DNA from: Chloroflexota bacterium
GTDB taxonomy: Bacteria; Chloroflexota; Dehalococcoidia; JACPQD01
Assembly: GCA_016190665.1 (NCBI GenBank)
Contig: JACPQD010000021.1
Coordinates: 1 to 64,000 of the forward strand
Length of the DNA: 64,000 nucleotides
Direction: 5' to 3'
Numbering within the stretch: the stretch's first letter is position 1; each line of letters starts with the position of its first letter. Below, piece after piece: positions 46,858 through 57,449 of the stretch. The position numbers were made by a program, and so were the translations under genes. Below the pieces are notes generated by a model. The model was not told the DNA's origin, searched no databases, and saw only the letters and a program-made list of their open reading frames with translations.

Positions 46858-48219
46858 ATGGGCGTTACTGAACAGTTGGCAGCTTTCATGGTGGAGACTC
46901 GCTTCGAGGAGATTCCTGGCGAGGTAATAGGCCTGACCAAGAAGTTCTTCCTCGATTGCCTTGGTACGGCGCTGGCCGGGTCCCGGGAAGAACCGGGACG
47001 AATCATCACCGAGTACACACGCGAGATCGGTGGCAGTCCTGAGTCGACTTTGGTTGGCAGCGGCTTTCGGACTTCCGCGGCCAACGCGGCGCTGGCCAAC
47101 GGCCTTATGGCCCACGTCCTCGATTTCGACGACTCAGGCTTTTCCCATCCCACCGGTTGCATTCTGCCCGTCCTTCTCTCGATGGGTGAGAAGCTGAGGG
47201 CCTCTGGCAGAGAGGTGCTGACTGCTCATGTGATGGGCTACGAATGCTTTGGCAAGCTGTCCTACTGTTCCCGACCCTATGAGCGCGACCTGCGAGCGCG
47301 AGGCTACCATCCCAGCCCTCTCTGGGGATCCATGGGCGCTGCCGCTGCCGCCGCTAAGCTGCTGAGGCTGGACGTCGACAGGACCCGGATGGCGCTCGGC
47401 CTGGCGGGCTCTCAGGCAGCGGGGCTTACCGAGAACTTCGGCACTATGACCAAGGGCTTTCACAGTGGAAACGCGGCGAGGGCCGGTGTACTGGCAGCTT
47501 TACTCGTAGGCAAGGGATACACGGCCAGCCAGGAAATCATTGAAGGAAAACACGGCCTGTATCACGCGGTGGTGGGCGAAGGCAACTATGACCTGGGCAG
47601 AGTTACGGAGAATCTGGGGAAGACCTGGGAGGTGGTGACGCCTGGGTTGTCGGTGAAGCGCTACCCCTGCTGTGCCGGCAACCTGCGCGCCCTCGACGCC
47701 GTGCTCGGCATAGTCAGGGAGCACAATGTTTCCTTCAGCGACGTTGAGTCGGTGGAAGTCGAGATAAGCGCTCAGCGCCGCGACACGCTTCGTTTCGATA
47801 AGCCTGCCTGTGGCTTCCAGGGTAAGTTCAGCATGGAATACAACATGGCGGCCGCCATTCTGGATGGGAAAGTGGATATCGAGACCTATCACGATGCGAA
47901 GGCCCATTCCTCTGAGATGAAGGAGGCGCTGAGCAAGGTTCGCGTAATCGTCAGGACGGACTGGGCGTGGGATGTGGGGAAGCGGCGGAGCCCCGTCAAG
48001 GTCAGGATGAGGGACGGGCGCGAGTTCCTTAATGAGGTGGAAAAGCCAAGGGGTCATCCCGAGAATCCTCTGACAGATGAGGAGTTGCACGCCAAGTTCC
48101 GGTACTGTGCGGGTAGGGCGGGCCTGTCGGAGGATAAGACTGAAGGCACGATTGAGCTCGTGCAGAGGCTTGAGACGCTTGGGGACATCACTTCTATCAT
48201 GGAGAGTGTTACCGCGTAG
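46858..48219 (+). CDS. MmgE/PrpD family protein
   Basis: GEVIGLTKKFFLDCLGTALAGSREEPGRIITEYTREIGG...TSAANAALANGLMAHVLDFDDSGFSHPTGCILPVLLSMGE. Confidence 0.9.
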   Translation: MGVTEQLAAFMVETRFEEIPGEVIGLTKKFFLDCLGTALAGSREEPGRIITEYTREIGGSPESTLVGSGFRTSAANAALANGLMAHVLDFDDSGFSHPTGCILPVLLSMGEKLRASGREVLTAHVMGYECFGKLSYCSRPYERDLRARGYHPSPLWGSMGAAAAAAKLLRLDVDRTRMALGLAGSQAAGLTENFGTMTKGFHSGNAARAGVLAALLVGKGYTASQEIIEGKHGLYHAVVGEGNYDLGRVTENLGKTWEVVTPGLSVKRYPCCAGNLRALDAVLGIVREHNVSFSDVESVEVEISAQRRDTLRFDKPACGFQGKFSMEYNMAAAILDGKVDIETYHDAKAHSSEMKEALSKVRVIVRTDWAWDVGKRRSPVKVRMRDGREFLNEVEKPRGHPENPLTDEELHAKFRYCAGRAGLSEDKTEGTIELVQRLETLGDITSIMESVTA

Positions 48220-48378
48220 ACCTGATCCAGCGAATCGATCGGGCATCGGTACCGCCAAGAGATGCACGTGGTAGTCCCCTGGAGCGGCAATCCAGGACCG
48301 CGTGATGGTGCATGTAGGACCGGCCCGTCCTGCTGAGTGATCGGCTTGTGGCTTTCTGGAAGTTGGAGGTGCGCCGAA

Positions 48379-50067
48379 ATGTCGACGAAGAAGCTATTCT
48401 CTCTGCCTGGTTGGGTATCCGTTTTCGCCCTGCTGTTCATGAGCTGTGCGCCAGCGGCCACGCCCGCTCCCGCCGGCAAGGCGGCGGAATCCCCCGTCTC
48501 GTATCCGAAGACTGGAGTGACCTCTGCAGCCCCATCACCGACTCCCAAGTCGCCGTCGGAGCAATCAAGGTACGGCGGGACGTTGAAGCACAGTCTCAGG
48601 GTCGATGAGAACACATTGGACGTACATGTGACAGGTAGGAGCCAGGCTTACGGTCAGGCCGGACCAGCCTACAACGGCCTGGTGACATACGATTCAGAGG
48701 ATAGCCGGAAGATCATCCCGGACCTGGCGGAAAGCTACCAGGTCAGCACGGACGGCAAGAAGATCACATTCCGCCTCAACAAGAATATCAAATGGCACGA
48801 TGGCAAGGCCTTCAGCTCCGAGGATGTTAAGTTCAATTTTCAGCGTTGGATGAAGCCTCCGCAAGGTGTCACCATCGCCCGCAAAGAGCTGGCAGCGCCT
48901 GTGGAACGGGTGGAGACGCCTGACCCCAATACGGTGGAAATCCATCTGGCGTACCCAAGCCCCTCTTTTATGGCTGGGATCGCCACTCCTTCAGCGGTGA
49001 TGCTGCCTCCGCAATATCTTAAGGACCACAAGACGATGGAATTCACTGTCCTGGGCACCGGACCTTTCAAGTTGCAGAGGTACAATCGGGGCGCGAGCTT
49101 GGAGTATGTGAAGAATAGGGACTACTTCGTACGGGGGCGTCCCTACCTGGATAGGCTCAGTTTCTATATGATCCCCGATGAGATGGCCAGGTTTGCTGCT
49201 TTCCGAACTGGACAGATCAGGACGATGTTCATCGCCTCGATGACCATGACCGTCACTCATGGCGAGGTCCTCAAGAGAGAGATGAGCGACAAGGTGAGTG
49301 TGGCTCGCTTGCCTGGTATGACCATTTTCTTCCTCTTTCTCAGTGTCAACCGTCCGCCCTTCAATGACGTCAGGGTTCGACAGGCGGTGGATATGGCATT
49401 GGACCGAAAAAAGGGCCTGGACGTGGTCGAGGGCAGAGGCGAGCTTTCCGGTCCAATGATCCCTGGGCCGTGGGCGCTGCCGAATGAAGAGTTGCTGCAG
49501 AGGCCCGGGTATCGCGGGGTAAGCGCGGCGAACATCGAGACGGCGAAGGCCATGCTAGCCGAGGCTGGATATCCCAAAGGTCTACAAACCGACGGAATGA
49601 TACAGACCTCATACACTACGCAGATGGCCTTCATCAAAGACCAGCTCAAGGCTATAGGCATCGACGTCTCCATAAAGGTCGTCGATGTGGCCACTATGGA
49701 GAGTCGCCAATTGACGAAAGATTATGGCATGACCTTCAACGGCAATTCGCAGCCCCTTGATGACCCCGATCTGTACCTCTCCTTCTCCACATCGGACGGA
49801 GGCAGAAATTACAGCGGCTTCAGTGACAAGGAGGTAGACGATTGGTACAAAGAGCAGTCAAGGACCGTGGACCCGGCGAAGCGTAAGGACATTGTCTTGA
49901 AGTTTCAGAGAAAGGTATTAGACCTGGCTCCATCTCCTATCCTTTATCACGGCCTCTATGAGGTCCCCTATTGGAAATGCGTGAAGGGATACTATCCCGA
50001 GAAGGCGCTGGGCGCCAGCTACGGTGTGAAGAAGGACCAAATCTGGCTGGCTGAAGGTTGCGGGTAA
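48379..50067 (+). CDS. Family-5 ABC transporter solute-binding lipoprotein
   Basis: LLFMSCAPAAT lipobox; RYGGTLKHSLRVDENTLDVHVTGRSQ; DLAESYQVSTDGKKITFRLNKNIKWHDGKAFSSEDVKFNFQR. Confidence 0.92.
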   Translation: MSTKKLFSLPGWVSVFALLFMSCAPAATPAPAGKAAESPVSYPKTGVTSAAPSPTPKSPSEQSRYGGTLKHSLRVDENTLDVHVTGRSQAYGQAGPAYNGLVTYDSEDSRKIIPDLAESYQVSTDGKKITFRLNKNIKWHDGKAFSSEDVKFNFQRWMKPPQGVTIARKELAAPVERVETPDPNTVEIHLAYPSPSFMAGIATPSAVMLPPQYLKDHKTMEFTVLGTGPFKLQRYNRGASLEYVKNRDYFVRGRPYLDRLSFYMIPDEMARFAAFRTGQIRTMFIASMTMTVTHGEVLKREMSDKVSVARLPGMTIFFLFLSVNRPPFNDVRVRQAVDMALDRKKGLDVVEGRGELSGPMIPGPWALPNEELLQRPGYRGVSAANIETAKAMLAEAGYPKGLQTDGMIQTSYTTQMAFIKDQLKAIGIDVSIKVVDVATMESRQLTKDYGMTFNGNSQPLDDPDLYLSFSTSDGGRNYSGFSDKEVDDWYKEQSRTVDPAKRKDIVLKFQRKVLDLAPSPILYHGLYEVPYWKCVKGYYPEKALGASYGVKKDQIWLAEGCG

Positions 50068-50140
50068 GCGCGGCACCCCATCGAGTTCATGAGTGTCTAT
50101 CAGTACGCAAATAGGTTTGGCACGTGGCCGGCGCTTCATT

Positions 50141-50240
50141 CCTGTCATCCCGGAGTGGCGGGGAGGTGGGGCTGGGTGGCTCCGCGAAGGATCTTTCGCT
50201 CCTGCATCATCAGGCCCAAGATCCTTCGCTATCGGGATGA
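50141..50240. repeat. Intergenic palindromic element 'TGTCATCC...GGATGACA'
   Basis: cctgtcatcccggagtgg ... gaaggatct ... agatccttcgctatcgggatgaca. Confidence 0.55.
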
Positions 50241-50399
50241 CAATGCAGTGCACGGCTGCGCGCCTTGAGTTCACTGCCCACGAGTCCGATGTGAGCCGTT
50301 TTCATCCCCTCACTTCGTTCAGGGGAGGCTCCTGGTGGTGCCGGCGTCAGCCGCCACCGACGATTCAAATGATATTTCGCAAACGCCACACTAGGTTGA

Positions 50400-51788
50400 G
50401 TGAAGGAGGAGAAGCTTTTGGACGCAGCAGTAGCCTTTGCCAAACTGGCTGCACAACAGAGGTACGAGGATCTTCCACCGGCCGCCGTTGACCTGGCGAA
50501 AAAGGATATCCTCGACACCCTGGGCACCACTCTCGCCGGGAGCGCTGCCGAGGGAGCGGAAGAACTAGTTGGCCTCATCAAAGAGCATGGAGGAAAGCCA
50601 GAGAGCTCCGTCGTGGGGCACTGGTTCAAAGTTCCCTCGCCCCAGGCCGCGCTGGTCAACGGTTACATGGCCCGCAGCGTCGACTACGATGATACCCACG
50701 ACGTGGCTTCGTTGCATGCCGGTGGCACAGTGGTCAGCGCCGCCTTTGCCGTTGCGGAAGCCAGGGGCGGCATCAGCGGCAAGGAGTTCATAACTGCTGT
50801 TGCGCTCGGAGTTGATATGGTCTGCCGAATGGGGATGGCGAAACAGGAGGGGCGTTCGGCGGGCTGGACAGGTACACCGCTCTATGGTTACTTCGGGTCC
50901 ACGCTGGCCTCAGCGCGAGTCTTGGGCCTCACCGAAGAACAGACGATTAGCGCGTTGGGAATAGCTTACGGGCAGGCGGCCGGCACCTTGCTTGAGATCA
51001 AGGAACGTGTACTGACCAAGAACCTCGACATCGGGGCTGCCGCGCGGGCAGGGGTATTCTCCGCGTTGGCAGCCCAGAGGGGCATCACCGGCGCGCGAAA
51101 TTGCCTGGAAGACGAAATGGGGCTGTTCCATGTATACCATCGCGGGAACTACGATCCCAAGCACCTGACGGATGAGCTGGGCAAGCGGTTCGAGATAGCC
51201 CACCTCAGTTTCAAGCCCTATCCCTGCTGCCGTCGAAACCAGCCTTTTGTTGACCTGGCGATACAGTTCTTTCGGGAACGCAAGATAAGGCCGGAAGATG
51301 TGGAGGAAGTGATTGCCCACATCGATCACGAGCCTCATCTGGAGTTCCACCCGGTTGAGGAGAAACAGAACCCTAGGACTATCACCGATGCGCAGTTCAG
51401 CATACCGTATTGCATTGCAGTTGCTCTCGCCAGAGGCGCTGTGGGACTGGACGACTTCACCGAATCTGCGATCAAGGACCAAAGGATCATCGCCCTGGCG
51501 CGCAAGGTGGTTCCCAAGCTGGATGTCTCGCTTTTCCGACCTCAGGAGCTTTGCCCGGCCGTGCTTGAGGTCAGAACCAGAGATGGTGCGTACTTAGAGC
51601 GAGTCGAACACGCCTATGGCACTCCCCTGAATCCAATGAGCATGGAGTCCCTGGTTGAGAAATTCAGAGACTGCGCTTTACATGCTAAGAAGAAGGCAAG
51701 CGTGGACCGTATCGCCGAGGCCACCGACATGGTGTCTAACCTGGAGAATGTGCGCGACGTTACAGAGGTTATGCGCCTTCTCAGCTGA
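50400..51788 (+). CDS. MmgE/PrpD family protein
   Basis: PPAAVDLAKKDILDTLGTTLAGSAAEGAEELVGLIKEHGGKPESSVVG...QAALVNGYMARSVDYDDTHD. Confidence 0.9.
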   Translation: MKEEKLLDAAVAFAKLAAQQRYEDLPPAAVDLAKKDILDTLGTTLAGSAAEGAEELVGLIKEHGGKPESSVVGHWFKVPSPQAALVNGYMARSVDYDDTHDVASLHAGGTVVSAAFAVAEARGGISGKEFITAVALGVDMVCRMGMAKQEGRSAGWTGTPLYGYFGSTLASARVLGLTEEQTISALGIAYGQAAGTLLEIKERVLTKNLDIGAAARAGVFSALAAQRGITGARNCLEDEMGLFHVYHRGNYDPKHLTDELGKRFEIAHLSFKPYPCCRRNQPFVDLAIQFFRERKIRPEDVEEVIAHIDHEPHLEFHPVEEKQNPRTITDAQFSIPYCIAVALARGAVGLDDFTESAIKDQRIIALARKVVPKLDVSLFRPQELCPAVLEVRTRDGAYLERVEHAYGTPLNPMSMESLVEKFRDCALHAKKKASVDRIAEATDMVSNLENVRDVTEVMRLLS

Positions 51789-51911
51789 GGGCGACCGTGG
51801 GCAAACCATTCTCGGGAAAGAGGCGGGAGCCGCTCAGCGGCGCCATCTGGCTTCAGCCGGCGCAGATTAGCGGCAGGCACGAAGATAGGCAAATTCGCGG
51901 GAGGTGATTTG

Positions 51912-53435
51912 GTGCTCGTACGCAGTGGGGTGTCCTGGGACAAGACCAGCGATGTGGTCATCATAGGTTACGGTATTGGTGGCGCCGTCTCCGCCATAAC
52001 CGCGGCGGAGAGCGGTGCAGAGGCAATCATCCTGGAGAAGCAGTCTCCTGAGACGAAGCACAACAATACCAGCATGTCTGGCGGCATCTACATCACTCCG
52101 CCGGATGTCCAGAGCGGCCTGGAATACATGACTGCCCTCTGTCGGGTTGCTGGCATGCCGAATATGTTATGGACAGATAGAGCCATCATAAGGGCGTGGG
52201 CTGAGTACGCGGCCACCGGTCGGCAGTGGGTCGAGGAAAGGGGAGGCAGCATATTTCCGAACCCAGGCGTGGGGGAGCACCCGCAACTGCCCGGTGGGGC
52301 GATGCTGTCCAAACACCGTTTCCGGGGCATGGGAATCGGCCTGGCTCGCTTTCTCGACGATCAGGTGAAAGCGAAGAAGGTATCTGTCCTGTACGAAACC
52401 CGAGCGGTTCGCCTGCTGACGAACCTCAGAGGAAGAGTGGTAGGAGTCGAGGCCGAAACCACGCAAAATGGGCAGACCAGGAGGCTGCGTATCAGAGCGT
52501 CCAGGGCCGTTGTGCTGGCTCCAGGGGGGTTTGAGTACGATGAGGAGACGAAGCTCAACTATCTGAGAGTGTATCCGACGTATTTCACGGGCAGCGCGGC
52601 GCTAACAGGCGACGGCATAAGAATGGCGCTGGACGTGGGAGCGCAACTCTGGCACATGAATTGTGTCTCGGCACGGCTTGTCATGAAGTTCCCCGGTATC
52701 GCCAATGCTTTCACTCCTGACCACCTTGGCAAAGCCGCCCTGGGCAAAGGGCCCGGAAAGGGCGATGAGGCCATCCCAGTCACTTCTGGCTACATCATTG
52801 TGGATGGGGATGGCAGGAGATACACCTCCGAGAACATAGCTGGGCACGCCCTCTACTACGAGCTTGCGCTCTTCGACACGCACCGCCTGGTCTATCCCCG
52901 AGTACCGAGCTATATCATTTTCGACCGCAGGCGACTGGAGAATGGCCCTCTTCCTCTCGTCACCTCTGGCCCGGCCGGACAAACCGGGATTTACCGGTGG
53001 AGCGCTGACAACGGCAAAGAGGTGGAACGAGGCTGGATCAAGACCGCGGATACGGTGCGCGGTCTTGCCAGGAAGGTGGGCATATCAGCGGAGGCCCTCG
53101 AGAGAACGGTGAAGACTTTCAACCGCTATTGTGAAAAAGGCAAGGATCCGGATTTTAGCAGAAAAACGAAGGAGCTCATACCGCTGGAGAGCGCCCCGTA
53201 CTGCGCCGTGGACCTGTGGCCGGGAGGGCCGAACACCCAGGGTGGGCCGCGACGGAATAGCAGGGGCCAGATTCTCAACGCCGATGGCAAACCCATTCCC
53301 GGGCTCTACGGTTGCGGCGAGCTGGGGTCAGTTTACGGCATGCTCTATCCCGGAGGGGGAGGGAACATCACCGAAGGCTTCGCCTTCGGGCGAATCGTTG
53401 GGGAGAACGCAGCTCGGGAGAAGGGCGTATCGTAA
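51912..53435 (+). CDS. FAD-dependent oxidoreductase, fumarate reductase/ketosteroid dehydrogenase-type flavoprotein
   Basis: SDVVIIGYGIGGAVSAITAAESGAEAIILEKQSPETKHNNTSMSGG; RAVVLAPGGFEYDEE; PIPGLYGCGELGSVYGMLYPGGGGNITEGFAFGRIVGENAA. Confidence 0.9.
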   Translation: MLVRSGVSWDKTSDVVIIGYGIGGAVSAITAAESGAEAIILEKQSPETKHNNTSMSGGIYITPPDVQSGLEYMTALCRVAGMPNMLWTDRAIIRAWAEYAATGRQWVEERGGSIFPNPGVGEHPQLPGGAMLSKHRFRGMGIGLARFLDDQVKAKKVSVLYETRAVRLLTNLRGRVVGVEAETTQNGQTRRLRIRASRAVVLAPGGFEYDEETKLNYLRVYPTYFTGSAALTGDGIRMALDVGAQLWHMNCVSARLVMKFPGIANAFTPDHLGKAALGKGPGKGDEAIPVTSGYIIVDGDGRRYTSENIAGHALYYELALFDTHRLVYPRVPSYIIFDRRRLENGPLPLVTSGPAGQTGIYRWSADNGKEVERGWIKTADTVRGLARKVGISAEALERTVKTFNRYCEKGKDPDFSRKTKELIPLESAPYCAVDLWPGGPNTQGGPRRNSRGQILNADGKPIPGLYGCGELGSVYGMLYPGGGGNITEGFAFGRIVGENAAREKGVS

Positions 53436-53454
53436 GACTAAGCGAGGCAGGCGG

Positions 53455-53986
53455 TCGCCGTCAGAAACGCCGACTATCATGTGAAGGGGCGACCGTACTT
53501 GGCTGGCATAACCGTGTATGTGATCAGAGATGACTCCACTCGATTCGCGGCGTTGCGGACCGGAAGGGCTCTCTACCTGCCCTATCCGGTATTAAGGCTA
53601 AACACGTTGTGATGCCCACAGCCGCTTATGATGAGGCCTTGACTCGTGGGGTCTTCGACGCTCACGTGCACGGGACGGCGACAGCCATCGATGACCCAGA
53701 CCTGCGGTTCGGCGAGAACTACGTGACTGGCGCGGGGAGGAACTACGGAAAATACAGTAACCCTAGGATAGACGAACTGTTCGTAAAGCAGTCACAGACA
53801 TTAGATTTCGGTGCGCACAAAAAGCTGGTCCGGGACATGCTGATGATACTCCAGGAAGACAACCCCGATGCGCCGCTCAGCTGGGGCATGATGCAGATTG
53901 CCCACAGTTCTCGCCTGAAGAACTACAAGATAGCATCGTCTACGTTTATTAACAATAGGTACCAGGAGGCATGGCTTGCTGAATAG
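53455..53986 (+). pseudogene. Decayed family-5 solute-binding protein with internal deletion
   Basis: 53460-53610 encodes VRNADYHVKGRPYLAGITVYVIRDDSTRFAALRTGRALYLPYP, then a stop and frame change; ORF 53609..53986 resumes at AYDEALTRGVFDAHVHGTATAIDDPDLRFGENYVTGAGRNYGKYS. Collinear with two separate blocks of 55685..57385, with N-terminus and middle missing. Confidence 0.82.
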
Positions 53987-54015
53987 CCAGGCTGGCATGG
54001 GCCGAGTGGATCAGC

Positions 54016-55458
54016 ATGAATGAGAAAGAGGCTCTGGAACATCCGACAAGGGCGCTGGCACGCTTTGTCGTCGAGATGAAGTACGATGATCTTCCGTCGC
54101 CGGTAATCCGCGAGGCGAAGCGCCTCATCCTGGATGTTGTCGGCAATGCTATGGCCGGTTCTGTCACCGAGATCGGCGCTATCGCCTTGAAATATGTGCG
54201 GCTCTTGGGAGGGAGGCCGGACTGCACCATAATTGGCGCCGGAGAGAAAACTTCGGTGCTAAGTGCCGCCTACGCAAATTCCCGGCTTGGCGATGCCCTG
54301 GATGCCACTGACATGACTCTGAATTTCGGCCATATTGGTACACCCGTGGTGGCCTCGGCGTTGGCTTTCTCTGAACTGGAAGGCGCCTCCGGCAAGGACC
54401 TGATAGCCGCGGTGGCGCTGGGCTTTGAGGTAGGGGCGAGGCTATCAGGCTCCGTGGCCATCCCTAGCCTGGGCTCCGGTGCGGAGTCCAGCGTTCTGCG
54501 CAACCGCATGCCCTTTGGTGCGCTTGGAGCAGCCTCGGCAGCCGGTAGGGTGATGGGATTCGATGAGGAGAGGCTGATGACCGCCTACAGTATCGCCGGC
54601 GCCAACGCCTCTTTGGCCACCACGCGGTGGACGGAGGCCGCTGCGCTACCGTTGACCAAGTACGGCGATGCTGGCCTGCAGGCTTCAGACGGCGGTATGG
54701 GGGCGTTGATGGCTGGCTGCGGGATGACGGCGTACCAGGGGATCCTCGATGGTGAGAATGGACTCTGGAAGCTAAGGGGCACTGGCGCTTGCGATTTCAA
54801 TGTAATGGTCGGTGGGCTTGGCGAGAAATGGTACTTCCCTGAGATTGGCTATAAGCCCTGGCCAAGCGTCCAGCGCACGAGGCACGCGTTGACACTGTTC
54901 ACCAGGATAATCAGCGAGAACCAAATTAGAGCGGAGGAGATAGAGAGCGTCCTCATTCGCACGAACTCTGTCGGCGCCTCCGCGCGTTTTGCCGACAAGA
55001 ATCCTATCGGTATGGTGAGCTGCGAGTTCAATCAGCCCCACGCTATTGCCATGGCGGCCCTGGGTGTCAAACGAGGGGCGGACTGGTATTCACCAGAGAT
55101 AATCAATGATGCTCGAGTGCGTGCCCTGAGAGAGAAAGTTGACGTTGGAGTAGAGCCGAGGACAAAAGAAAAGAAAACGTGGCCTTTAGAGGACCAACTT
55201 AGAAAGGAGCCAACCAGCATCCTGGTTGCCGCCAGAGGTAAGACTTTCGAAGGCTACACGGAGTACGCCAAAGGCGACCCCTGGACTGAGGAAACCTATT
55301 TTAGTGACGATGACCTGCGGGCGAAGTTCAGGGATTTGGCGTCCTCATTGAGCATCGCTTCGACGAGTTGGCGAAAGAGGATAGAAGAGATCATTGATAC
55401 GATAGCGCGGCTGGAGCAGGTTGAGGTAGCCGATCTTGTGCGGTTGTTTAGCATCTGA
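54016..55458 (+). CDS. MmgE/PrpD family protein
   Basis: SPVIREAKRLILDVVGNAMAGSVTEIGAIALKYVRLLGGRPDCTIIGAG...SAAYANSRLGDALDATDMTLNFGHIGTPVVASALAFSE. Confidence 0.88.
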   Translation: MNEKEALEHPTRALARFVVEMKYDDLPSPVIREAKRLILDVVGNAMAGSVTEIGAIALKYVRLLGGRPDCTIIGAGEKTSVLSAAYANSRLGDALDATDMTLNFGHIGTPVVASALAFSELEGASGKDLIAAVALGFEVGARLSGSVAIPSLGSGAESSVLRNRMPFGALGAASAAGRVMGFDEERLMTAYSIAGANASLATTRWTEAAALPLTKYGDAGLQASDGGMGALMAGCGMTAYQGILDGENGLWKLRGTGACDFNVMVGGLGEKWYFPEIGYKPWPSVQRTRHALTLFTRIISENQIRAEEIESVLIRTNSVGASARFADKNPIGMVSCEFNQPHAIAMAALGVKRGADWYSPEIINDARVRALREKVDVGVEPRTKEKKTWPLEDQLRKEPTSILVAARGKTFEGYTEYAKGDPWTEETYFSDDDLRAKFRDLASSLSIASTSWRKRIEEIIDTIARLEQVEVADLVRLFSI

Positions 55459-55684
55459 GAGATTCTTGAGCCCAACGAGATGACGGCGCACGGATACGGT
55501 GTGTCGGTCAAGCTTGTTGGAATTCTCGCGTGACGGCCTGGAGATGCTTCAACGAGTTGAAGGAGTGGGAGTCGGGGAGGACGATATACTCCAGCCACAA
55601 GTTCCATGACGTGTGGATTTCGCGCTAGCAGATAATCACGCGTCTTTGTGCTTCCTCGGTTAGTGTGTCAGGGGAGGTGCCACT

Positions 55685-57385
55685 ATGTGGGCCAACAGAT
55701 GCTTCGTCATATCGAGCTGCTTGACGGCCTTGGCGCTTTTGTCGGCGAGTTGCGCCACGAAGGCTGAGCCGACAAGGCAAGCAGTCCAGCAGTCCGGCGA
55801 GACCAAGTCAACCCTGCCGACGCTGAAGCCGGCACCGTCTCCTTCGGCGCCAGCGACACCAACGCCGAAGCCGGCGTCAGACCAGCCCAGATATGGCGGT
55901 GTGCTGACATGGGCGCAGGAAGCCGATGCAGCGACCTTCGATATCCATCAAGAGTCGGGGGGGCAACACCCGCTCACTCTCACGCCCAGCTACAACGGGT
56001 TGCTCCAATTCGATCCTCTTTCCTGGCCGGACGCAAAGATAGTTCCCGACCTGGCCGAAAGCTGGCAGATAAGCTCCGACGGTCTGGAGTACACCTTCCG
56101 GCTCAAGACTGGAGTGAAATGGCACGATGGCACGGCGTTCAGCAGCGAAGATGTCAAGATCAGCCTCGATAGGGTCCGCGAGCCGCCAAAGGGAGTCCGT
56201 AGCCCGCGAGCAGCTGCCCTCGCCTCCGTCACTCAGGTGGAGGCCGCTGCTCCCAATGTTGCCCGGATGCGCCTTAAGTATCCGAGCGCCGCGCTTTCCG
56301 CGATACTGGCAACGGATTGGCTAGCCATCCTCCCCAAGCACATTATCGAAGCCAAGGGCGACATGAAACGGGACATCCTGGGGACAGGTCCCTTCAAATT
56401 CAAAGCATATATGCCTGGCACCAGCCTTGAGTACAGCAAGAACGGCGACTATTTTGTGAGGGGCCGGCCCTACCTGGAGGGCATAACCATATACATAATC
56501 AGGGACGATTCCACGCGATTTGCCGCCCTGCGAACCGGTAGAGTTCCCTACCTTCCTCATCCCAGCGGTGTGAACGCGACCCAAGCTCAAATGGCGCAGG
56601 CGGACCGGAATTTGGTGGTGCAGTCCACGTGGGTGCCTAGCCTCTCTCACCTCCGCATGAACTTGCAAAGGGCGCCATGGTCAGATCCTCGGTTGCGCCG
56701 CGCCGTGAGCTTGGCTCTTGACCGACAGGCGTACATAAAAGCGGTGATGCAGGGCGCTGGCCTCATCGCGGCCCGCATGCCGTCGAAGGGACCCTGGGGA
56801 ATACCCGAGGACGAGTTGCTGCAAATGCCTGGCTACAGGCAACCGAAGGATGCCGACATCGTTGAGGCGAAGAGGCTCATGGCGGAGGCCGGCTTCTCCC
56901 AGGGATTCGAAACCACGGTGCTGGCCAGACCCGAAAGGTCGCACCAGGCACGGGCGACATTCATTGTGGCTGAGCTGGCAAAGCTCGGAATCAAAGCGGC
57001 CATGGTCGTAAGAGAGAGCGCCGCCTTCGATGACACCCTCATCCGAGGCGCGTTTGACACCCAGGCTCACGGCCCAGCCGTCGCTATCGACGACCCCGAT
57101 CTGAGGTATGGGGAGCATTACGTGACCGGCGCAGGAAGAAACTATGGGAAATACAGCCACGCGAAGTTCGACGACCTTTATGATAAGCAGTCACGAGCCG
57201 TCGATATCAACGAGCGGAAGAGGCTGGTCCGCGAGATGGAGACGGTGCTCATGGAGGACAACCCGGATGTCGCGATCGCCTGGCAGGTCGTAATGATCGC
57301 CCACAGTATGCGATTGAGGAACTACAAGATAGCTTCTTCTGCCTACATCAACAACCGGCACCAGGAGGTCTGGTTGGCCGGTTAG
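55685..57385 (+). CDS. Family-5 ABC transporter solute-binding lipoprotein
   Basis: LTALALLSASCATKAEP lipobox; RYGGVLTWAQEADAATFDIHQESG; YTFRLKTGVKWHDGTAFSSEDVKISLDRV. Confidence 0.92.
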   Translation: MWANRCFVISSCLTALALLSASCATKAEPTRQAVQQSGETKSTLPTLKPAPSPSAPATPTPKPASDQPRYGGVLTWAQEADAATFDIHQESGGQHPLTLTPSYNGLLQFDPLSWPDAKIVPDLAESWQISSDGLEYTFRLKTGVKWHDGTAFSSEDVKISLDRVREPPKGVRSPRAAALASVTQVEAAAPNVARMRLKYPSAALSAILATDWLAILPKHIIEAKGDMKRDILGTGPFKFKAYMPGTSLEYSKNGDYFVRGRPYLEGITIYIIRDDSTRFAALRTGRVPYLPHPSGVNATQAQMAQADRNLVVQSTWVPSLSHLRMNLQRAPWSDPRLRRAVSLALDRQAYIKAVMQGAGLIAARMPSKGPWGIPEDELLQMPGYRQPKDADIVEAKRLMAEAGFSQGFETTVLARPERSHQARATFIVAELAKLGIKAAMVVRESAAFDDTLIRGAFDTQAHGPAVAIDDPDLRYGEHYVTGAGRNYGKYSHAKFDDLYDKQSRAVDINERKRLVREMETVLMEDNPDVAIAWQVVMIAHSMRLRNYKIASSAYINNRHQEVWLAG

Positions 57386-57449
57386 CCCTTGAAATCTTGG
57401 GCCGGGACTTTTCAAGGTGGTAAGAAGGGCACGTAAAAGGAAGGAGGTT

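Noticed and set aside
50141-50240. Insertion sequence or transposon ends near the SBP/PrpD array
   Set aside because: Only a short palindrome is visible; no transposase ORF was found anywhere in the window.
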